64,000 nt of DNA, taken from Rhizobium sp. BT03 (GTDB taxonomy: Bacteria > Pseudomonadota > Alphaproteobacteria > Rhizobiales > Rhizobiaceae). Under the pieces are notes generated by a model that was not told the origin of the DNA, ran no database searches, and saw only the letters and a list, made by a program, of their open reading frames with translations. The DNA lies in contig NZ_CP125641.1 in NCBI RefSeq assembly GCF_030053155.1, positions 248,001 to 312,000 on the forward strand, given 5' to 3'. Position 1 is the first letter of the stretch. Every line of letters begins with the position of its first letter. The position numbers and the translations under genes are program-made. Below are positions 8,803 through 17,616 of this stretch, in pieces.

Positions 8803-9864
8803 ATGCCTATGCCGCTGATTGACCGCATTGCCCTCACCCAATTCGCCGAGCAGATATTGACCCGCGCCGGGATGGAGACCGACAAGGCCGAAACGACGGC
8901 CGCCGTCCTGGTGGAGGGCGACATGATCGGCCACGAAACGCATGGCGTCAGCCTTCTGAACTGGTATGTCGAAGCATTGGAAGACGGTTCGCTGGCGAAG
9001 GCCGGCAGCTACGGGGTGGTCAACGACCGCGGCGCAGCCTTTGTCTGGGACGGCAAATCCTTGCCCGGCGCATGGCTGCTGACCCGGGCGATCGAGCAGG
9101 CCTGCGAACGTGTGCGCGATCATGGCGTCGTCACCGCGGCAATCCGAAATTGCCATCATACCTGCGCTCTGTCAGCCTTCATGCGGCAGGTTACCGAGCA
9201 GGGGCTGATCGTGCAGCTGTCGGTATCGCATCCGGCGGCAAGCCGCGTCGCGCCCTATGGCGGCACCAGGCCGCTCCTGACGCCGAACCCGATGGCCGCC
9301 GGCTTCCCGACATCCGGGGATCCGATCTTGATCGACGTCTCGGCTTCGATCACCACCACGACGATGACGCAAAACCTGGCGAAGGCCGGCAGGAAATTCC
9401 CCGAAGCCTGGGCTTTCACCGCCGCGGGCGAGCCGACCGATGATCCGCGCGAGGTGACCGAACGCGGCGGGACGATGATGCCGCTTGGCGGCCAGTTGAA
9501 GGGGCACAAAGGCTTTGGGCTCGGGTTGATCGTCGAGCTGCTGGGGCAGGGGCTTTCCGGCAAGGGACGGGCGAACGCGCCGCCCGGTGTGTTTTCGCAA
9601 AGCGCCTTTCTTCAGGTCATCGACCCGGCCTTTTTCGTCGGGCTGGATGCCTTTACCGCGCAGTCCGATTTTCTTGCCTCCGCATGCCGCAGCAACCCTT
9701 CCGCGCCCTGGAACAATGGCCCGGTCCGCATGCCGGGTGACAGCGCAGCCCGAAGGCGCCGCTCGGCGTTGGAAGAAGGTGTGCCGGTCGGTGAGGCGGC
9801 TTGGGAGAAGCTCTGTAAACATGCGGAAATCCTGGGCTTGCCGATCCCTGACGTCGGCCCCTGA
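8803..9864 (+). CDS. Ldh-family (malate/L-lactate/diketogulonate-type) oxidoreductase
   Basis: 353 residues. It belongs to the NAD(P)-dependent Ldh_2 family (YlbC, YiaK, MdhL type), which has a fold different from classical lactate dehydrogenases. Seen: GHETHGVSLLNWY near the N terminus, RNCHHTCALSAF around residue 110 where the catalytic His is found, the SVSHPAASRVAPYGG block and GGQLKGHKGFGLGL near residue 230. Members reduce 2-keto acids such as 2,3-diketo-L-gulonate, or oxidise malate, lactate or ureidoglycolate. In this sugar-acid cluster a keto-sugar-acid reductase is the best guess. ATG at 8803 or the in-frame ATG at 8809 could be the start. Confidence 0.83.
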   Translation: MPMPLIDRIALTQFAEQILTRAGMETDKAETTAAVLVEGDMIGHETHGVSLLNWYVEALEDGSLAKAGSYGVVNDRGAAFVWDGKSLPGAWLLTRAIEQACERVRDHGVVTAAIRNCHHTCALSAFMRQVTEQGLIVQLSVSHPAASRVAPYGGTRPLLTPNPMAAGFPTSGDPILIDVSASITTTTMTQNLAKAGRKFPEAWAFTAAGEPTDDPREVTERGGTMMPLGGQLKGHKGFGLGLIVELLGQGLSGKGRANAPPGVFSQSAFLQVIDPAFFVGLDAFTAQSDFLASACRSNPSAPWNNGPVRMPGDSAARRRRSALEEGVPVGEAAWEKLCKHAEILGLPIPDVGP

Positions 9865-9951
9865 GGGGCGAGTCTGACCTTGCACGGGCCACGCCGCAGG
9901 CGACCGTCGTGATGTTGCGGGCAACGTGTTCCGACGTCTCCAGCCGATTCT

Positions 9952-9976
9952 GGAACAATGTCTGTCGTCTCCTGTT
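9952..9976 (+). promoter_or_regulatory. EcfG-type promoter candidate before the lipoprotein gene
   Basis: GGAAC (9952-9956), a 17-base spacer, then GTT (9974-9976). The base before GTT is T rather than the usual C. Downstream is the lipoprotein gene at 10033. It fits the alphaproteobacterial general-stress sigma consensus loosely. Confidence 0.4.
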
Positions 9977-10032
9977 ACATTGTCGGGTGATGGGGCGAGT
10001 GACGCGTAGGCAAGGGAACGGCTGGAGGTTCG

Positions 10033-10323
10033 ATGAAACGGAGCATGGGATTTGGGCTGGTCTTTGCCGTTGTTCTGACGGGCTGCACGACCGGAGAATA
10101 CAATTACGCGTCGGCGGGACTGGCCCCCATTCCCGGCAGCATCACCTATCATGGTCAGCCCCGCACGAAGTTGACGAAATCGCCCATAGGGTCATCTTTC
10201 CCGCACAGCTTCACAGATCAATGGGGACGCCAGGTCGAAGAGATTTACATCATCCGGCCCGATCGAAGCCTGCTGATTGCCGAGCGCCACTACCGGCCGG
10301 TCTTCTCGCTCGACGATGACTAG
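10033..10323 (+). CDS. Small lipoprotein of unknown function
   Basis: 96 residues. Signal peptide with lipobox: residues 1-18 are a basic start and hydrophobic core, with LTGC placing the lipidated Cys at about 18. The mature part has two segments with alternating charged and aromatic residues, QWGRQVEEIYIIRPD and LLIAERHYRPVF, which could be beta strands. GGAGG precedes the ATG. I do not recognise the family. It opens a run of small genes (10033-11980) in one direction and has an EcfG-like promoter upstream, which hints at a stress-related envelope role. Confidence 0.7.
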   Translation: MKRSMGFGLVFAVVLTGCTTGEYNYASAGLAPIPGSITYHGQPRTKLTKSPIGSSFPHSFTDQWGRQVEEIYIIRPDRSLLIAERHYRPVFSLDDD

Positions 10324-10353
10324 AACAGAAAGGCCTGGGAAGGAGAATTGATC

Positions 10354-10761
10354 ATGCCGCGACGCAAGAGCAATGAGACGGCCACCCTGGACACCAAGGG
10401 AGCCAAGATCGGCGAGCCGGTGCCGAAAGCCATCATCGATACGAACACGGCCTCCGTCGGCGTTCCCCGTCAGGCTGATCAGGACTTGCGCGAGGAGTTG
10501 GGCGCGTTGCGACGGCAGATCGACACGCTCCAGCAGCAGATACTCGGTGGCGTCCGATCGGTAAAGGGCGGTGCCGGGAAAGCGATGCGTCAGACGGAAG
10601 TGGCGGTGAAGCGCTATCCGGCCTCGACACTCCTTGTCGCTGCGGCTGTCGCGGCTGCCTTCGCTTTCGCCGGACGCCGCGCCTCTCTGCCGCGCCGCCG
10701 CCATCAATCGGCGCTGCGCGAGATGAGAGATTTCTACGACACGATCCGCACGCGCATCTGA
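10354..10761 (+). CDS. Small protein with C-terminal membrane anchor (ElaB/DUF883-like)
   Basis: 135 residues from the ATG at 10354, placed 8 bases after AGGAG; a TTG two codons upstream is less likely. Residues about 45-65 (REELGALRRQIDTLQQQIL) are amphipathic and may coil; a hydrophobic segment at about 87-104 (TLLVAAAVAAAFAFAG) is followed by a very basic stretch. This is the general layout of ElaB/YqjD/DUF883 stress proteins that tether to the inner membrane. The similarity is architectural only. Confidence 0.6.
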   Translation: MPRRKSNETATLDTKGAKIGEPVPKAIIDTNTASVGVPRQADQDLREELGALRRQIDTLQQQILGGVRSVKGGAGKAMRQTEVAVKRYPASTLLVAAAVAAAFAFAGRRASLPRRRHQSALREMRDFYDTIRTRI

Positions 10762-10828
10762 CAAGATTTCGGGATTGTCAGCATTCCGATTATGCCCGAG
10801 ACTTGGTCATTCAAGCGAGGGCAACTGC

Positions 10829-11077
10829 ATGCTCGACATCATCATACGAAGCGCTCTTGATATTGTCGGGCGCACGGAGCGCCTGATCGAGGCCAGCAGG
10901 CGGCTGCTGGACGGTGAGGGTCTCGATGAAGTCGAGGTGTACGAACTCCATTACGAGATCGAACGGCTCGGGGATGCGGTTTTCGTCGTGGACGAAGCCA
11001 TTCGCTCGCTCATGCGCACCGTCGAAGGCTGGCCGCAGGCCGCCTGCGCCCATGGGATGCACAGAACATTGCATTGA
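10829..11077 (+). CDS. Small protein of unknown function
   Basis: 82 residues from the ATG at 10829, with GCGAGGG upstream; a longer in-frame start at 10775 lacks a good ribosome site. The protein is acidic and predicted helical (RTERLIEASRRLLDGEGLDEVEVYELHYEIERLGDA in pieces), without signal peptide or membrane segment. No family recognised. It sits in the small-gene run after the ElaB-like gene. Confidence 0.5.
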   Translation: MLDIIIRSALDIVGRTERLIEASRRLLDGEGLDEVEVYELHYEIERLGDAVFVVDEAIRSLMRTVEGWPQAACAHGMHRTLH

Positions 11078-11100
11078 TGGGCTGTCGGTGCTCCCCGGGG

Positions 11101-11126
11101 GGAACTGACATGCCGCCAAGCCCGTT
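11101..11126 (+). promoter_or_regulatory. EcfG-type promoter candidate
   Basis: GGAAC (11101-11105), 17 bases, then CGTT (11123-11126), a full match to the EcfG consensus. The -35 lies at the end of a near-palindrome, CTCCCCGGGGGGAAC (11091-11105), very like the one at 21405-21419. It would serve the gene(s) at 11394 and possibly 11720. Confidence 0.6.
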
Positions 11127-11393
11127 CCGGGCAGGTTTTTCGAGCTGTGATTGCGTGTCACGCCGATGTCACGCGACCATGGAAACAATATGTGCTTGAT
11201 CGGCGTCTGTAGTGTTGAGGCCAAGTCTCCGACCTGGAGATCGCCGGTTCGATTGCCGGAACTGACCGCATGGTCGCTTGGTCGAATTTTGAGCGCATTG
11301 GAGACACTCGATGAGGGATGTGTTGTCGACTATCACGCGTATCCTGAGGGGACGGCCGGGTCAATGCTGCCATCATTTTGCCGGAGCATCACG
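11127..11393 (+). other. Leader or unannotated stretch between promoter and small gene
   Basis: Follows the EcfG-type promoter. The frame of the next gene is open back to an ATG at 11151, but the added residues are rich in Cys, Trp, Ser and Pro and unlike the downstream protein. I see no other clear gene. It is either a long 5' leader or an N-terminal extension. Confidence 0.35.
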
Positions 11394-11624
11394 ATGAGCT
11401 CGAAGCGCTCCAGGCGAAAATCGCAGCCCCACGAATTCATCTTTCCGATTCACACGCGCACGATCGCACAGATCAGGTACGATAGCCTCAGCCGCGTCAT
11501 GACGGTGGTCTATCACGACGGCCGCTCTACGACGACGACCGGCATACAAGGCCCGGCGATGCTGAGGATCCTCGCCCAGCGTCCGCTGGAGCGCTCTCCG
11601 TTTCTGCTTCAGACGGTCATCTGA
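11394..11624 (+). CDS. Small basic protein, possible KTSC-like domain
   Basis: 76 residues from the ATG at 11394, preceded by GGAG. The start is basic (MSSKRSRRKS); the rest, IAQIRYDSLSRVMTVVYHD and onward, resembles the small KTSC beta-fold in which a strand pair is followed by GRSTTTTGI. The match is weak. An alternative start at 11151 would give 157 residues and a short leader from the promoter at 11101-11126. Confidence 0.45.
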   Translation: MSSKRSRRKSQPHEFIFPIHTRTIAQIRYDSLSRVMTVVYHDGRSTTTTGIQGPAMLRILAQRPLERSPFLLQTVI

Positions 11625-11719
11625 GGCTGAAAGTCGTAACCGAAATCGGCTTGATCGTGCATCCATTTCCCGCGGGCTGCGTTCATCTCCAATAGCCGGA
11701 CCGAATGGAGGGAATGCCG

Positions 11720-11980
11720 ATGACCTTTCCACCGCCAAAAACCGAAGCGCCTGTGCAACGCTTCAAAGAGGCGACCGATGCCGCGCGCGACGCATTGGAA
11801 AAGCTGATTGCAGCCGCCAATGAAGCCGGATGGGCAACCGAAGAGATAACCGCGGCGCTGCTTAAGGCCGCCCAGTTTCTAAGCGATGCCAACAAGAAAG
11901 ATCCCGATCCGGCCGACGACCCCGTCAGCGACGCATCTGCCAGGCAGGAGCAGATCGGTCATGGCGAGCTCTATGACTAA
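11720..11980 (+). CDS. Small acidic helical protein of unknown function
   Basis: 86 residues from the ATG at 11720, six bases after GGAGGG; ATGs at 11705 and 11714 are in frame but overlap the ribosome site. The centre (RFKEATDAARDALEKLIAA) is amphipathic helix and the tail is Asp/Pro rich (NKKDPDPADDP). Proteins of this kind are frequent in rhizobia near stress genes, but no function can be given. Confidence 0.55.
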   Translation: MTFPPPKTEAPVQRFKEATDAARDALEKLIAAANEAGWATEEITAALLKAAQFLSDANKKDPDPADDPVSDASARQEQIGHGELYD

Positions 11981-12004
11981 AGCCCGTCCGCTCTAACCCG
12001 GAGA

Positions 12005-13075
12005 TCACCGGCCGATCGTCGCAACGGAGCCGCGCAGGACGAGGCTGGTGGCGACGCGCAGACGTTCCACGGCAAGAGGGTTGCCCTCGATGCGGGCGAC
12101 GAGCCGTTCGCCGGCGAGTTTGCCCAGTTCGTAGACGCGCTGGTCGATGATGGTGATCGGTGGAACGGTGACGCTGGTCCAGTCGGCGTCCAGAAAGGAA
12201 ATCATCGAGACATCCTCAGGGATCGACAGGCCGAGCGATTGCAGCGACTTGAAAATGCGCAAGCCGACGAGGCTGTCGGACGCCAACAGCGCCGTCGGCG
12301 GCGATATTTCCGAGAGCAGGCGTTTGATCACGGCGTCCGTCTGATGCTGGTCGGTGGCGCCGAGCCGAATGTAATGAAGAGGGTTCGGCAAATCCGCCTC
12401 GGTCAGGGCGCTCACGAAGCCTTCCACGCGTTCGCGTACGGCGGAATTCGAAATCCCAGCGATATCGGTGAGCCCGCCTTCCTCGGCGTCCATGGCCGAG
12501 ACATAGGCGAGGCGGCTATGTCCTTGGGCGATCATATGCCGGGTCGCGCTGAGTGCCGCCTCCCGGTCGTCGCCGGTCACGGCGTCGACATCGAGTTCCG
12601 GGATGGCCCGGTCGAACAGAACCAGCGGCACGCCGGCGCGGCGGACATGCTGCAGGTGATCGGGGCGGTCGCAGCGGGCCGGCGTGACGATCAGCCCATC
12701 GACGCGCTTGCCGATCAGCAGATCGACGGCCGATTTTTCCGCTTCGAGCTGTTCGCCAGAATTGGCGATGATGACGTTGAAGCCCGCAAGGCGCGCCGCA
12801 TCGCTGATGCCGCGCACCGCCAGACTGAAAAAAGCGTTCTCGATATCGCCGACAACGACGCCGATGATGCCTGAGCGTCCGGTGCTCATGCTCCGGGCGA
12901 GCTCGTTCGGGCGGTATTCGAGCGCCGCCGCCGCCGCCATCACCTGATCCTTGATCTTGTTGCTGACGACACCGTAGCCGCCGAGCACGCGGGCGGCCGT
13001 CGCCTTCGAGACCTTGGCGGCCTTGGCGACGTCGGCGACCGTGACTGACCGTTTCGGGTGAGCGGAATCTTCCAT
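12005..13075 (-). CDS. LacI-family transcriptional regulator
   Basis: 356 residues. An N-terminal LacI helix-turn-helix (VTVADVAKAAKVSKATAARVL, residues about 11-31) and hinge are followed by a periplasmic-binding-protein-type effector domain (GIIGVVVGDIENAFF at about 70 onward, FLDADWTSVTVPP near 300). It is divergent from an amino-acid-type ABC importer and a FAD oxidase. Three GACCGGTC-type sites lie in the shared promoter, so it very likely controls both directions. LacI control of a polar-amino-acid-type importer is unusual; the effector could be an amino sugar or sugar-amino acid conjugate. Confidence 0.9.
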   Translation of the reverse strand: MEDSAHPKRSVTVADVAKAAKVSKATAARVLGGYGVVSNKIKDQVMAAAAALEYRPNELARSMSTGRSGIIGVVVGDIENAFFSLAVRGISDAARLAGFNVIIANSGEQLEAEKSAVDLLIGKRVDGLIVTPARCDRPDHLQHVRRAGVPLVLFDRAIPELDVDAVTGDDREAALSATRHMIAQGHSRLAYVSAMDAEEGGLTDIAGISNSAVRERVEGFVSALTEADLPNPLHYIRLGATDQHQTDAVIKRLLSEISPPTALLASDSLVGLRIFKSLQSLGLSIPEDVSMISFLDADWTSVTVPPITIIDQRVYELGKLAGERLVARIEGNPLAVERLRVATSLVLRGSVATIGR

Positions 13076-13102
13076 GAATCGAGGACTACAAGAGTTGTTG
13101 AC

Positions 13103-13168
13103 GACCGGTCAATTGACCGATATCAAATATGTCGTGAGACCGGTCTCTTTAAATAGGAGACCGGTTTC
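13103..13168. promoter_or_regulatory. Triple operator cluster for the LacI-type regulator
   Basis: Three related palindromes: CGGTCAATTGACCG (13106-13119, overlapping GACCGGTC at 13103-13110), GAGACCGGTCTC (13136-13147) and GAGACCGGTTTC (13157-13168). All carry GACCGGT with central CpG, as in LacI-family operators. Sites two and three are centred 21 bases apart, two helical turns. They fill the region between the regulator start (13075) and the importer gene (13254). Confidence 0.65.
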
Positions 13169-13253
13169 TGTTCCATAAATACCAGCTGCTGATGCGCGGC
13201 CGGGGCGAACCAACATGCCGGCAAGAGCATTCCTTTCAGAGCGGAGAACGACG

Positions 13254-14081
13254 ATGAAGCCTTTTCAATCATTTGCGGCCATGCTTACTCCATTGCGGGC
13301 CGGCATTCTGACGTGCCTTCTTGCTGTGGGGGCAGGCTCTGCGGCTGCGGCCGACAATCCCTATAACCTCATCGAGGCCGGGATGATTAGCGTCGGCACG
13401 ATGGGTGATTCTAAGCCCTATACGTTTGCGACGGCGGACGGCCAGTTCACCGGTTTCGATATCGAACTGTTTCTCAACGTCGTCTCCCGCCTCGGCTTTC
13501 CGAAAGACAAGGTGACGTTCACGGGCCAGGAATTTTCGGCATTGTTGCCGTCGGTGGCAAACGAACGATTCGATGTTGCCGTTGCGGCGATCGGAACCAC
13601 CGAAGCCCGCAAGAAGACCGTCGACTTTTCCGACGGCTATCTTGCCGGTTACCTCTCGGTCCTGACCGCGGATGCCGGCATCAAGGATGCCGACGGGCTC
13701 AAGGGCAAGCGCCTCGGTGTCGTCCAGGGAACCTTGCAGGAAGTCTATGCGGCCAAGAATTTCGGCGGGACCGATCTGGTGAAATTCCCCGACAACAATT
13801 CCGCCGTCGCCGCCCTCAATAACGGCACGGTCGATGCGCATTTTCTCGACTACGAAGCCGCCAAACAATATGGCGAGCGCTATCCTGCGCTGAAGGTTGC
13901 GGTCAACATCCCATCTTTCGATGCGCCGGCAGGCTTCGTGATCCGCAAGGGAAATGACGCCTTCCGCACGGCGCTGAACGGCGCCCTTCACGACGCGATG
14001 CAGGACGGCACCTGGAAGACCCTCTACGAAAAATGGTTCCCGGGCTCGCCGATGCCGGACCAGTATCTTCCCAAGAAGTAA
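13254..14081 (+). CDS. ABC transporter substrate-binding protein, polar amino acid type (family 3)
   Basis: 275 residues from ATG 13254, with GCGGAGA upstream; an earlier in-frame ATG at 13215 has no ribosome site. Signal peptide residues 1-32, cleavage near SAAAADN. The mature protein is an SBP_bac_3 domain: [22 protein letters not shown] is the ligand-lobe start, [21 protein letters not shown] is the usual TxxRxxxVDFS block, and [12 protein letters not shown] ends the domain. It would bind an amino acid or related compound in the periplasm for the fused permease/ATPase that follows. Confidence 0.9.
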   Translation: MKPFQSFAAMLTPLRAGILTCLLAVGAGSAAAADNPYNLIEAGMISVGTMGDSKPYTFATADGQFTGFDIELFLNVVSRLGFPKDKVTFTGQEFSALLPSVANERFDVAVAAIGTTEARKKTVDFSDGYLAGYLSVLTADAGIKDADGLKGKRLGVVQGTLQEVYAAKNFGGTDLVKFPDNNSAVAALNNGTVDAHFLDYEAAKQYGERYPALKVAVNIPSFDAPAGFVIRKGNDAFRTALNGALHDAMQDGTWKTLYEKWFPGSPMPDQYLPKK

Positions 14082-14089
14082 GCCCGCCA

Positions 14090-14111
14090 GCCGTCCGCTT
14101 CGGCGGACGGC
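14090..14111 (+). terminator. UUCG-capped hairpin after the binding-protein gene
   Basis: GCCGTCCGC and GCGGACGGC form a perfect 9-bp stem closed by a TTCG tetraloop, starting 9 bases after the binding-protein stop. No T run follows. It probably protects the upstream mRNA end or attenuates read-through so the binding protein is made in excess. Confidence 0.65.
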
Positions 14112-14133
14112 GTCATGCCCGGCAAGGGCTTCG

Positions 14134-15684
14134 ATGGGGATCTCGATGAACTGGCTTGAAAATCTGCGCCGCAGCTTCCTGGATTGGGACGCCATGGCGG
14201 AAGTGCTGCCGAGCATGATCAGCGTCGGCCTGAAGAATACCCTGATCCTGGCCGCTGCCTCCACCGTGCTCGGCGTCGTCATCGGCATGGCTCTCGCCGT
14301 CATGGGCATCTCGCAGTCTCGCTGGCTGCGGCTGCCGGCGCGCATCTACACCGATATCTTCCGCGGGCTGCCGGCAATCGTCACGATTCTGATCATCGGG
14401 CAGGGTTTTGCCCGGATCGGGCGGGAGATCTTCGGTCCGTCGCCATTCCCGCTCGGCATCCTGGCGCTCAGCCTGATCGCCGGGGCCTATATTGGCGAGA
14501 TTTTTCGGTCGGGCATCCAAAGTGTCGAGCGCGGCCAGATGGAAGCCTGCCGGGCGCTCAGCATGAGCTACGGGCAGGGCATGCGGCTGATCGTCATCCC
14601 GCAAGGCATCCGGCGTGTTCTGCCGGCGCTGGTCAACCAGTTCATCGGAAACGTCAAGGATTCCAGCCTCGTCTATTTCCTCGGATTGCTCGCTTCCGAG
14701 CGGGAGATCTTTCGCGTCGGCCAGGATCAGGCTGTCGTCACCGGCAATCTGTCGCCCTTGTTGCTGGCGGGTCTTTTCTATCTCGTCATCACCGTGCCGC
14801 TCACGCATTTGGTCAATTACATCGATGCGAGACTGCGGCTCGGAAAACAAGGCCGCGGCTCGGGTGTTGCGAGCGGTTTGGCCGAGGTGAGCGAGTTGCA
14901 GGCCGCTGCCGGCCCGCCGTCCGCGACCGGGTCTGCCGGGGAGGCGGAACCGCGCTTCCAGGGCGGCGCCCTGAACATCCGGGATCTCAGCATGGCCTAT
15001 GGCGATCTCGAGGTGCTGAAGGGTGTCGATCTCGACATCGCCGCCGGGACCGTCACCTGCATCATCGGCCCCTCCGGCTCGGGCAAATCGACGCTGCTGC
15101 GCTGCATGAACAGGCTGGTGGAGCCGAAAGCCGGTGATATCCTGCTCGACGGCGACAGCATTCTGGCCATGAAACCGGAACGGCTGCGCCGGCGGGTGGG
15201 GATGGTGTTCCAGCACTTCAACCTGTTTCCCGATCACACAGCTCTTGAGAACGTTATGCTTTCCCTGACGAAAATCAAGAAGATGCCGAGACAGGAGGCG
15301 CGACGCATCGCCGAGGCGCGTCTGGCCGAGGTCGGTCTTGCCGAGCGCAGGGATCATCGCCCGGCCGGCCTATCGGGCGGGCAGCAGCAGCGCGTCGCCA
15401 TCGCCCGTGCTCTCGCCATGGATCCGGAACTCATCCTGTTCGACGAAGTGACGAGTGCGCTCGATCCCGAACTGGTCAAGGGTGTTCTCGACCTGATGGC
15501 GGCTCTCGGCCGCCAGGGCATGACCATGGCCGTCGTGACGCATGAAATGGGATTTGCGCGCAGGGTGGCCGATCAGGTGGTCTTCATGGACGAGGGCCGC
15601 ATCGTCGAGGCCGGCTGCCCGCAGCAGATCTTCGACCATCCCAAAAGCGAGCGGCTGAAGCGCTTCCTTGCGGAAGTCCTCTAA
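14134..15684 (+). CDS. Fused amino-acid ABC permease and ATPase
   Basis: 516 residues joining two subunits that are usually separate. Residues 1-240 are a HisM/GlnP-type permease with about five membrane segments and an EAA-type loop ([20 protein letters not shown], about 126-145). A Gly/Ala/Ser-rich linker spans about 240-278. Residues 280-516 are a GlnQ-type ATPase: Walker [10 protein letters not shown] (312-320), signature LSGGQQQR, Walker [13 protein letters not shown]. Two copies would make the complete channel-motor unit. Start may be the ATG at 14134 or 14146. The fusion occurs in other Rhizobiales; there is no frameshift or stop at the joint. Confidence 0.92.
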   Translation: MGISMNWLENLRRSFLDWDAMAEVLPSMISVGLKNTLILAAASTVLGVVIGMALAVMGISQSRWLRLPARIYTDIFRGLPAIVTILIIGQGFARIGREIFGPSPFPLGILALSLIAGAYIGEIFRSGIQSVERGQMEACRALSMSYGQGMRLIVIPQGIRRVLPALVNQFIGNVKDSSLVYFLGLLASEREIFRVGQDQAVVTGNLSPLLLAGLFYLVITVPLTHLVNYIDARLRLGKQGRGSGVASGLAEVSELQAAAGPPSATGSAGEAEPRFQGGALNIRDLSMAYGDLEVLKGVDLDIAAGTVTCIIGPSGSGKSTLLRCMNRLVEPKAGDILLDGDSILAMKPERLRRRVGMVFQHFNLFPDHTALENVMLSLTKIKKMPRQEARRIAEARLAEVGLAERRDHRPAGLSGGQQQRVAIARALAMDPELILFDEVTSALDPELVKGVLDLMAALGRQGMTMAVVTHEMGFARRVADQVVFMDEGRIVEAGCPQQIFDHPKSERLKRFLAEVL

Positions 15685-15765
15685 CCCTGAGGCGAGGCAT
15701 GCCGCCGTCTCTCACGACGGACGCATCGGAATTCGTTCGACATAGCAGGAAACAAGGTTATCGAC

Positions 15766-16902
15766 ATGAATGCTTCCCCAAAACCTTCGAAGGTTGTCGT
15801 CATCGGCGGCGGCATATTCGGCGTCTCGACGGCCGTCCATCTCGCGCGCCTCGGGATCGCCACCGTGCTCGTCAGTGACGGGCCGCTCGCCAACGGCGCT
15901 TCCGGCCGTTCGCTCGCCTGGCTCAATTCGGCCCGGAAGCGCTCCGATGCCTATCACCGGCTGCGCCTCGCCGGCATCGACCGTTATCGCACCCTTGCTG
16001 CCCGCTATCCGGATGCGCCATGGCTCCGCTTCGATGGTGGCTTGACCTGGGATGCCGATGACGCCGGCAATGAGATCGCCGAGGTCTTCAAGCATGAGTG
16101 CGACCTCGGCTATCACGCGCAATGGCTGGACCAGGAAAACATTGCCGGCGCGACGCCCGGCGTCGACGCCGGCGCGGTGACGCCGCAGGGCGCGATCTTC
16201 AATCCCGGGGAAGGCTGGGTCGATCTTCCCTCGCTGATCGGCCTTCTGGCGGAGGAATTCCGTTCGCTCGGCGGCGAGATCGTGACGGACGCCGGGCGCG
16301 CAACGATTGACGTCGACGGCGCCCGCGTCTGCGGCGTGAGTGCCGCGGACGGCAGGCGCTGGGACGCGGAGTCCGTGCTGCTTGCCGCGGGCAGCGCGGT
16401 TCCGGCAATCGTTGCCGAAGCCGGCCAGCATATCGACGATGCAACGCCGGTCGCCCTTCTCGTCAGGACCAAGCCGATCCGCCATTCGCTGAAGGCCGTG
16501 CTCAACACCCCCCGCGTCGCTATCCGGCCCATGCCCAATGGCGGTTTTGCGCTCGATTCCGCCTGGTCCGAGGAAGAGGTCAGAGTGAAGCCGGACGGCA
16601 GCTACGACGTCAGACAATCGACGCTGGATGGGCTGCTGCGCCAGGCGTCGAAAGTTCTCGAAGGTAACCCGACGCTCGAGATCGACGATTATGGGGTCGG
16701 CCCGAAGCCCATTCCGGGCGACGGCGAGCCGGTCTTCGGCGAACTGCCGTCGATCTGGGGTTATTTCGTTGCCTTCAGCCATAGTGGCGCCACCCTCGGC
16801 CTGATCGCCGGCGAACTGCTGGCGGACGAGATCGCCACCGGACGCCGTCATCCGCTGCTGGCGGAGTTTCGGCCGGAGCGTTTCAGTTCGTCGCGGCCGT
16901 GA
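15766..16902 (+). CDS. FAD-dependent amine/amino-acid oxidoreductase (DAO family)
   Basis: 378 residues. N-terminal dinucleotide-binding motif VVVIGGGIFGVSTAVHLA, the second family block GASGRSLAWLN, and C-terminal FSHSGATLGLIAGELLADEI typical of glycine/sarcosine/D-amino-acid oxidase-like proteins. It would oxidise the amine of the compound brought in by the preceding importer; the operon link is inferred from direction and an 81-base gap. Substrate not readable: sarcosine, D-amino acid or an opine-like conjugate all fit the fold. Confidence 0.87.
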   Translation: MNASPKPSKVVVIGGGIFGVSTAVHLARLGIATVLVSDGPLANGASGRSLAWLNSARKRSDAYHRLRLAGIDRYRTLAARYPDAPWLRFDGGLTWDADDAGNEIAEVFKHECDLGYHAQWLDQENIAGATPGVDAGAVTPQGAIFNPGEGWVDLPSLIGLLAEEFRSLGGEIVTDAGRATIDVDGARVCGVSAADGRRWDAESVLLAAGSAVPAIVAEAGQHIDDATPVALLVRTKPIRHSLKAVLNTPRVAIRPMPNGGFALDSAWSEEEVRVKPDGSYDVRQSTLDGLLRQASKVLEGNPTLEIDDYGVGPKPIPGDGEPVFGELPSIWGYFVAFSHSGATLGLIAGELLADEIATGRRHPLLAEFRPERFSSSRP

Positions 16903-16956
16903 TGGATCAAATAGAGCCATCGAGCGTTCTGCCGAGGAAACAACGGGAGACGCATC

Positions 16957-17469
16957 ATGTTTAAGGACGAGCCGGCCGGTGTCGGCGGGGAAGAGAGACA
17001 CGACGATGCCGGCGCGCGGATGGCGAACGGAGAGGAGACGAACATCAATCCGGATCTTATCCGGCGTGAGGGGTTCGCGAGCGAGGCCGAGTACGAGGCC
17101 TACCTTGCCACGCTTGGCCTGGATGCTCTGACTCCGGCCGAAGCTTATATCGAGGAACCGTTCCTGGTCTCGGAGGAGCATGTTCTGGAAGGTCGGTTGC
17201 GGGAACTGAGGGAGGAGCTCGAAAACCTCCGGGCCCGCCTTCATGTGATCAAACACCAGACTGCGGCCGTCGTCACTGAAAACGTCCGATGGGCAGATGC
17301 CAGTGCCCATGCCCAGCTCGGCAATCAGCCGTGGCTGAAGCTCGCCGGCGCGATGGCTGCGGCATTCGTCGTCACGCGGGGTATCAGGCGACTGCCCCTC
17401 GGGACCGTCGCGACCACGGCGCTGCCCTTGGTCGCCGCCGCTATGAACCGGAAATTCGCCAGGGGATGA
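16957..17469 (+). CDS. Small protein with coiled coil and C-terminal hydrophobic segment
   Basis: 170 residues. Residues about 67-95 (EHVLEGRLRELREELENLR) form a charged coiled coil, and residues about 127-160 (WLKLAGAMAAAFVVTRGI, then a second hydrophobic stretch) would insert in or lie on the membrane. The layout recalls the ElaB-like protein at 10354 but is longer. The N-terminal half is acidic. No catalytic motif. I do not recognise the family; ACGGGAGACGC precedes the ATG. Confidence 0.6.
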   Translation: MFKDEPAGVGGEERHDDAGARMANGEETNINPDLIRREGFASEAEYEAYLATLGLDALTPAEAYIEEPFLVSEEHVLEGRLRELREELENLRARLHVIKHQTAAVVTENVRWADASAHAQLGNQPWLKLAGAMAAAFVVTRGIRRLPLGTVATTALPLVAAAMNRKFARG

Positions 17470-17512
17470 CGTTCAAAGCCCCAAAGCGAAATCTGCACCT
17501 GTTTGCGCATTT

Positions 17513-17537
17513 GGAACGGCTTCCGCATATGGCCGAT
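17513..17537 (+). promoter_or_regulatory. Weak EcfG-like promoter
   Basis: GGAAC (17513-17517), 16 bases, then CGAT (17534-17537): one mismatch to CGTT. It sits 80 bases before the small gene at 17617. Listed because other small genes here have better versions of the element. Confidence 0.25.
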
Positions 17538-17616
17538 CGGGTCTGGGATCGTCATGAAACCAGCGTCATCTTCTTGCCGAAGTGTTCGTGACATTTTACG
17601 TTTTAAGGAGGCGAGC

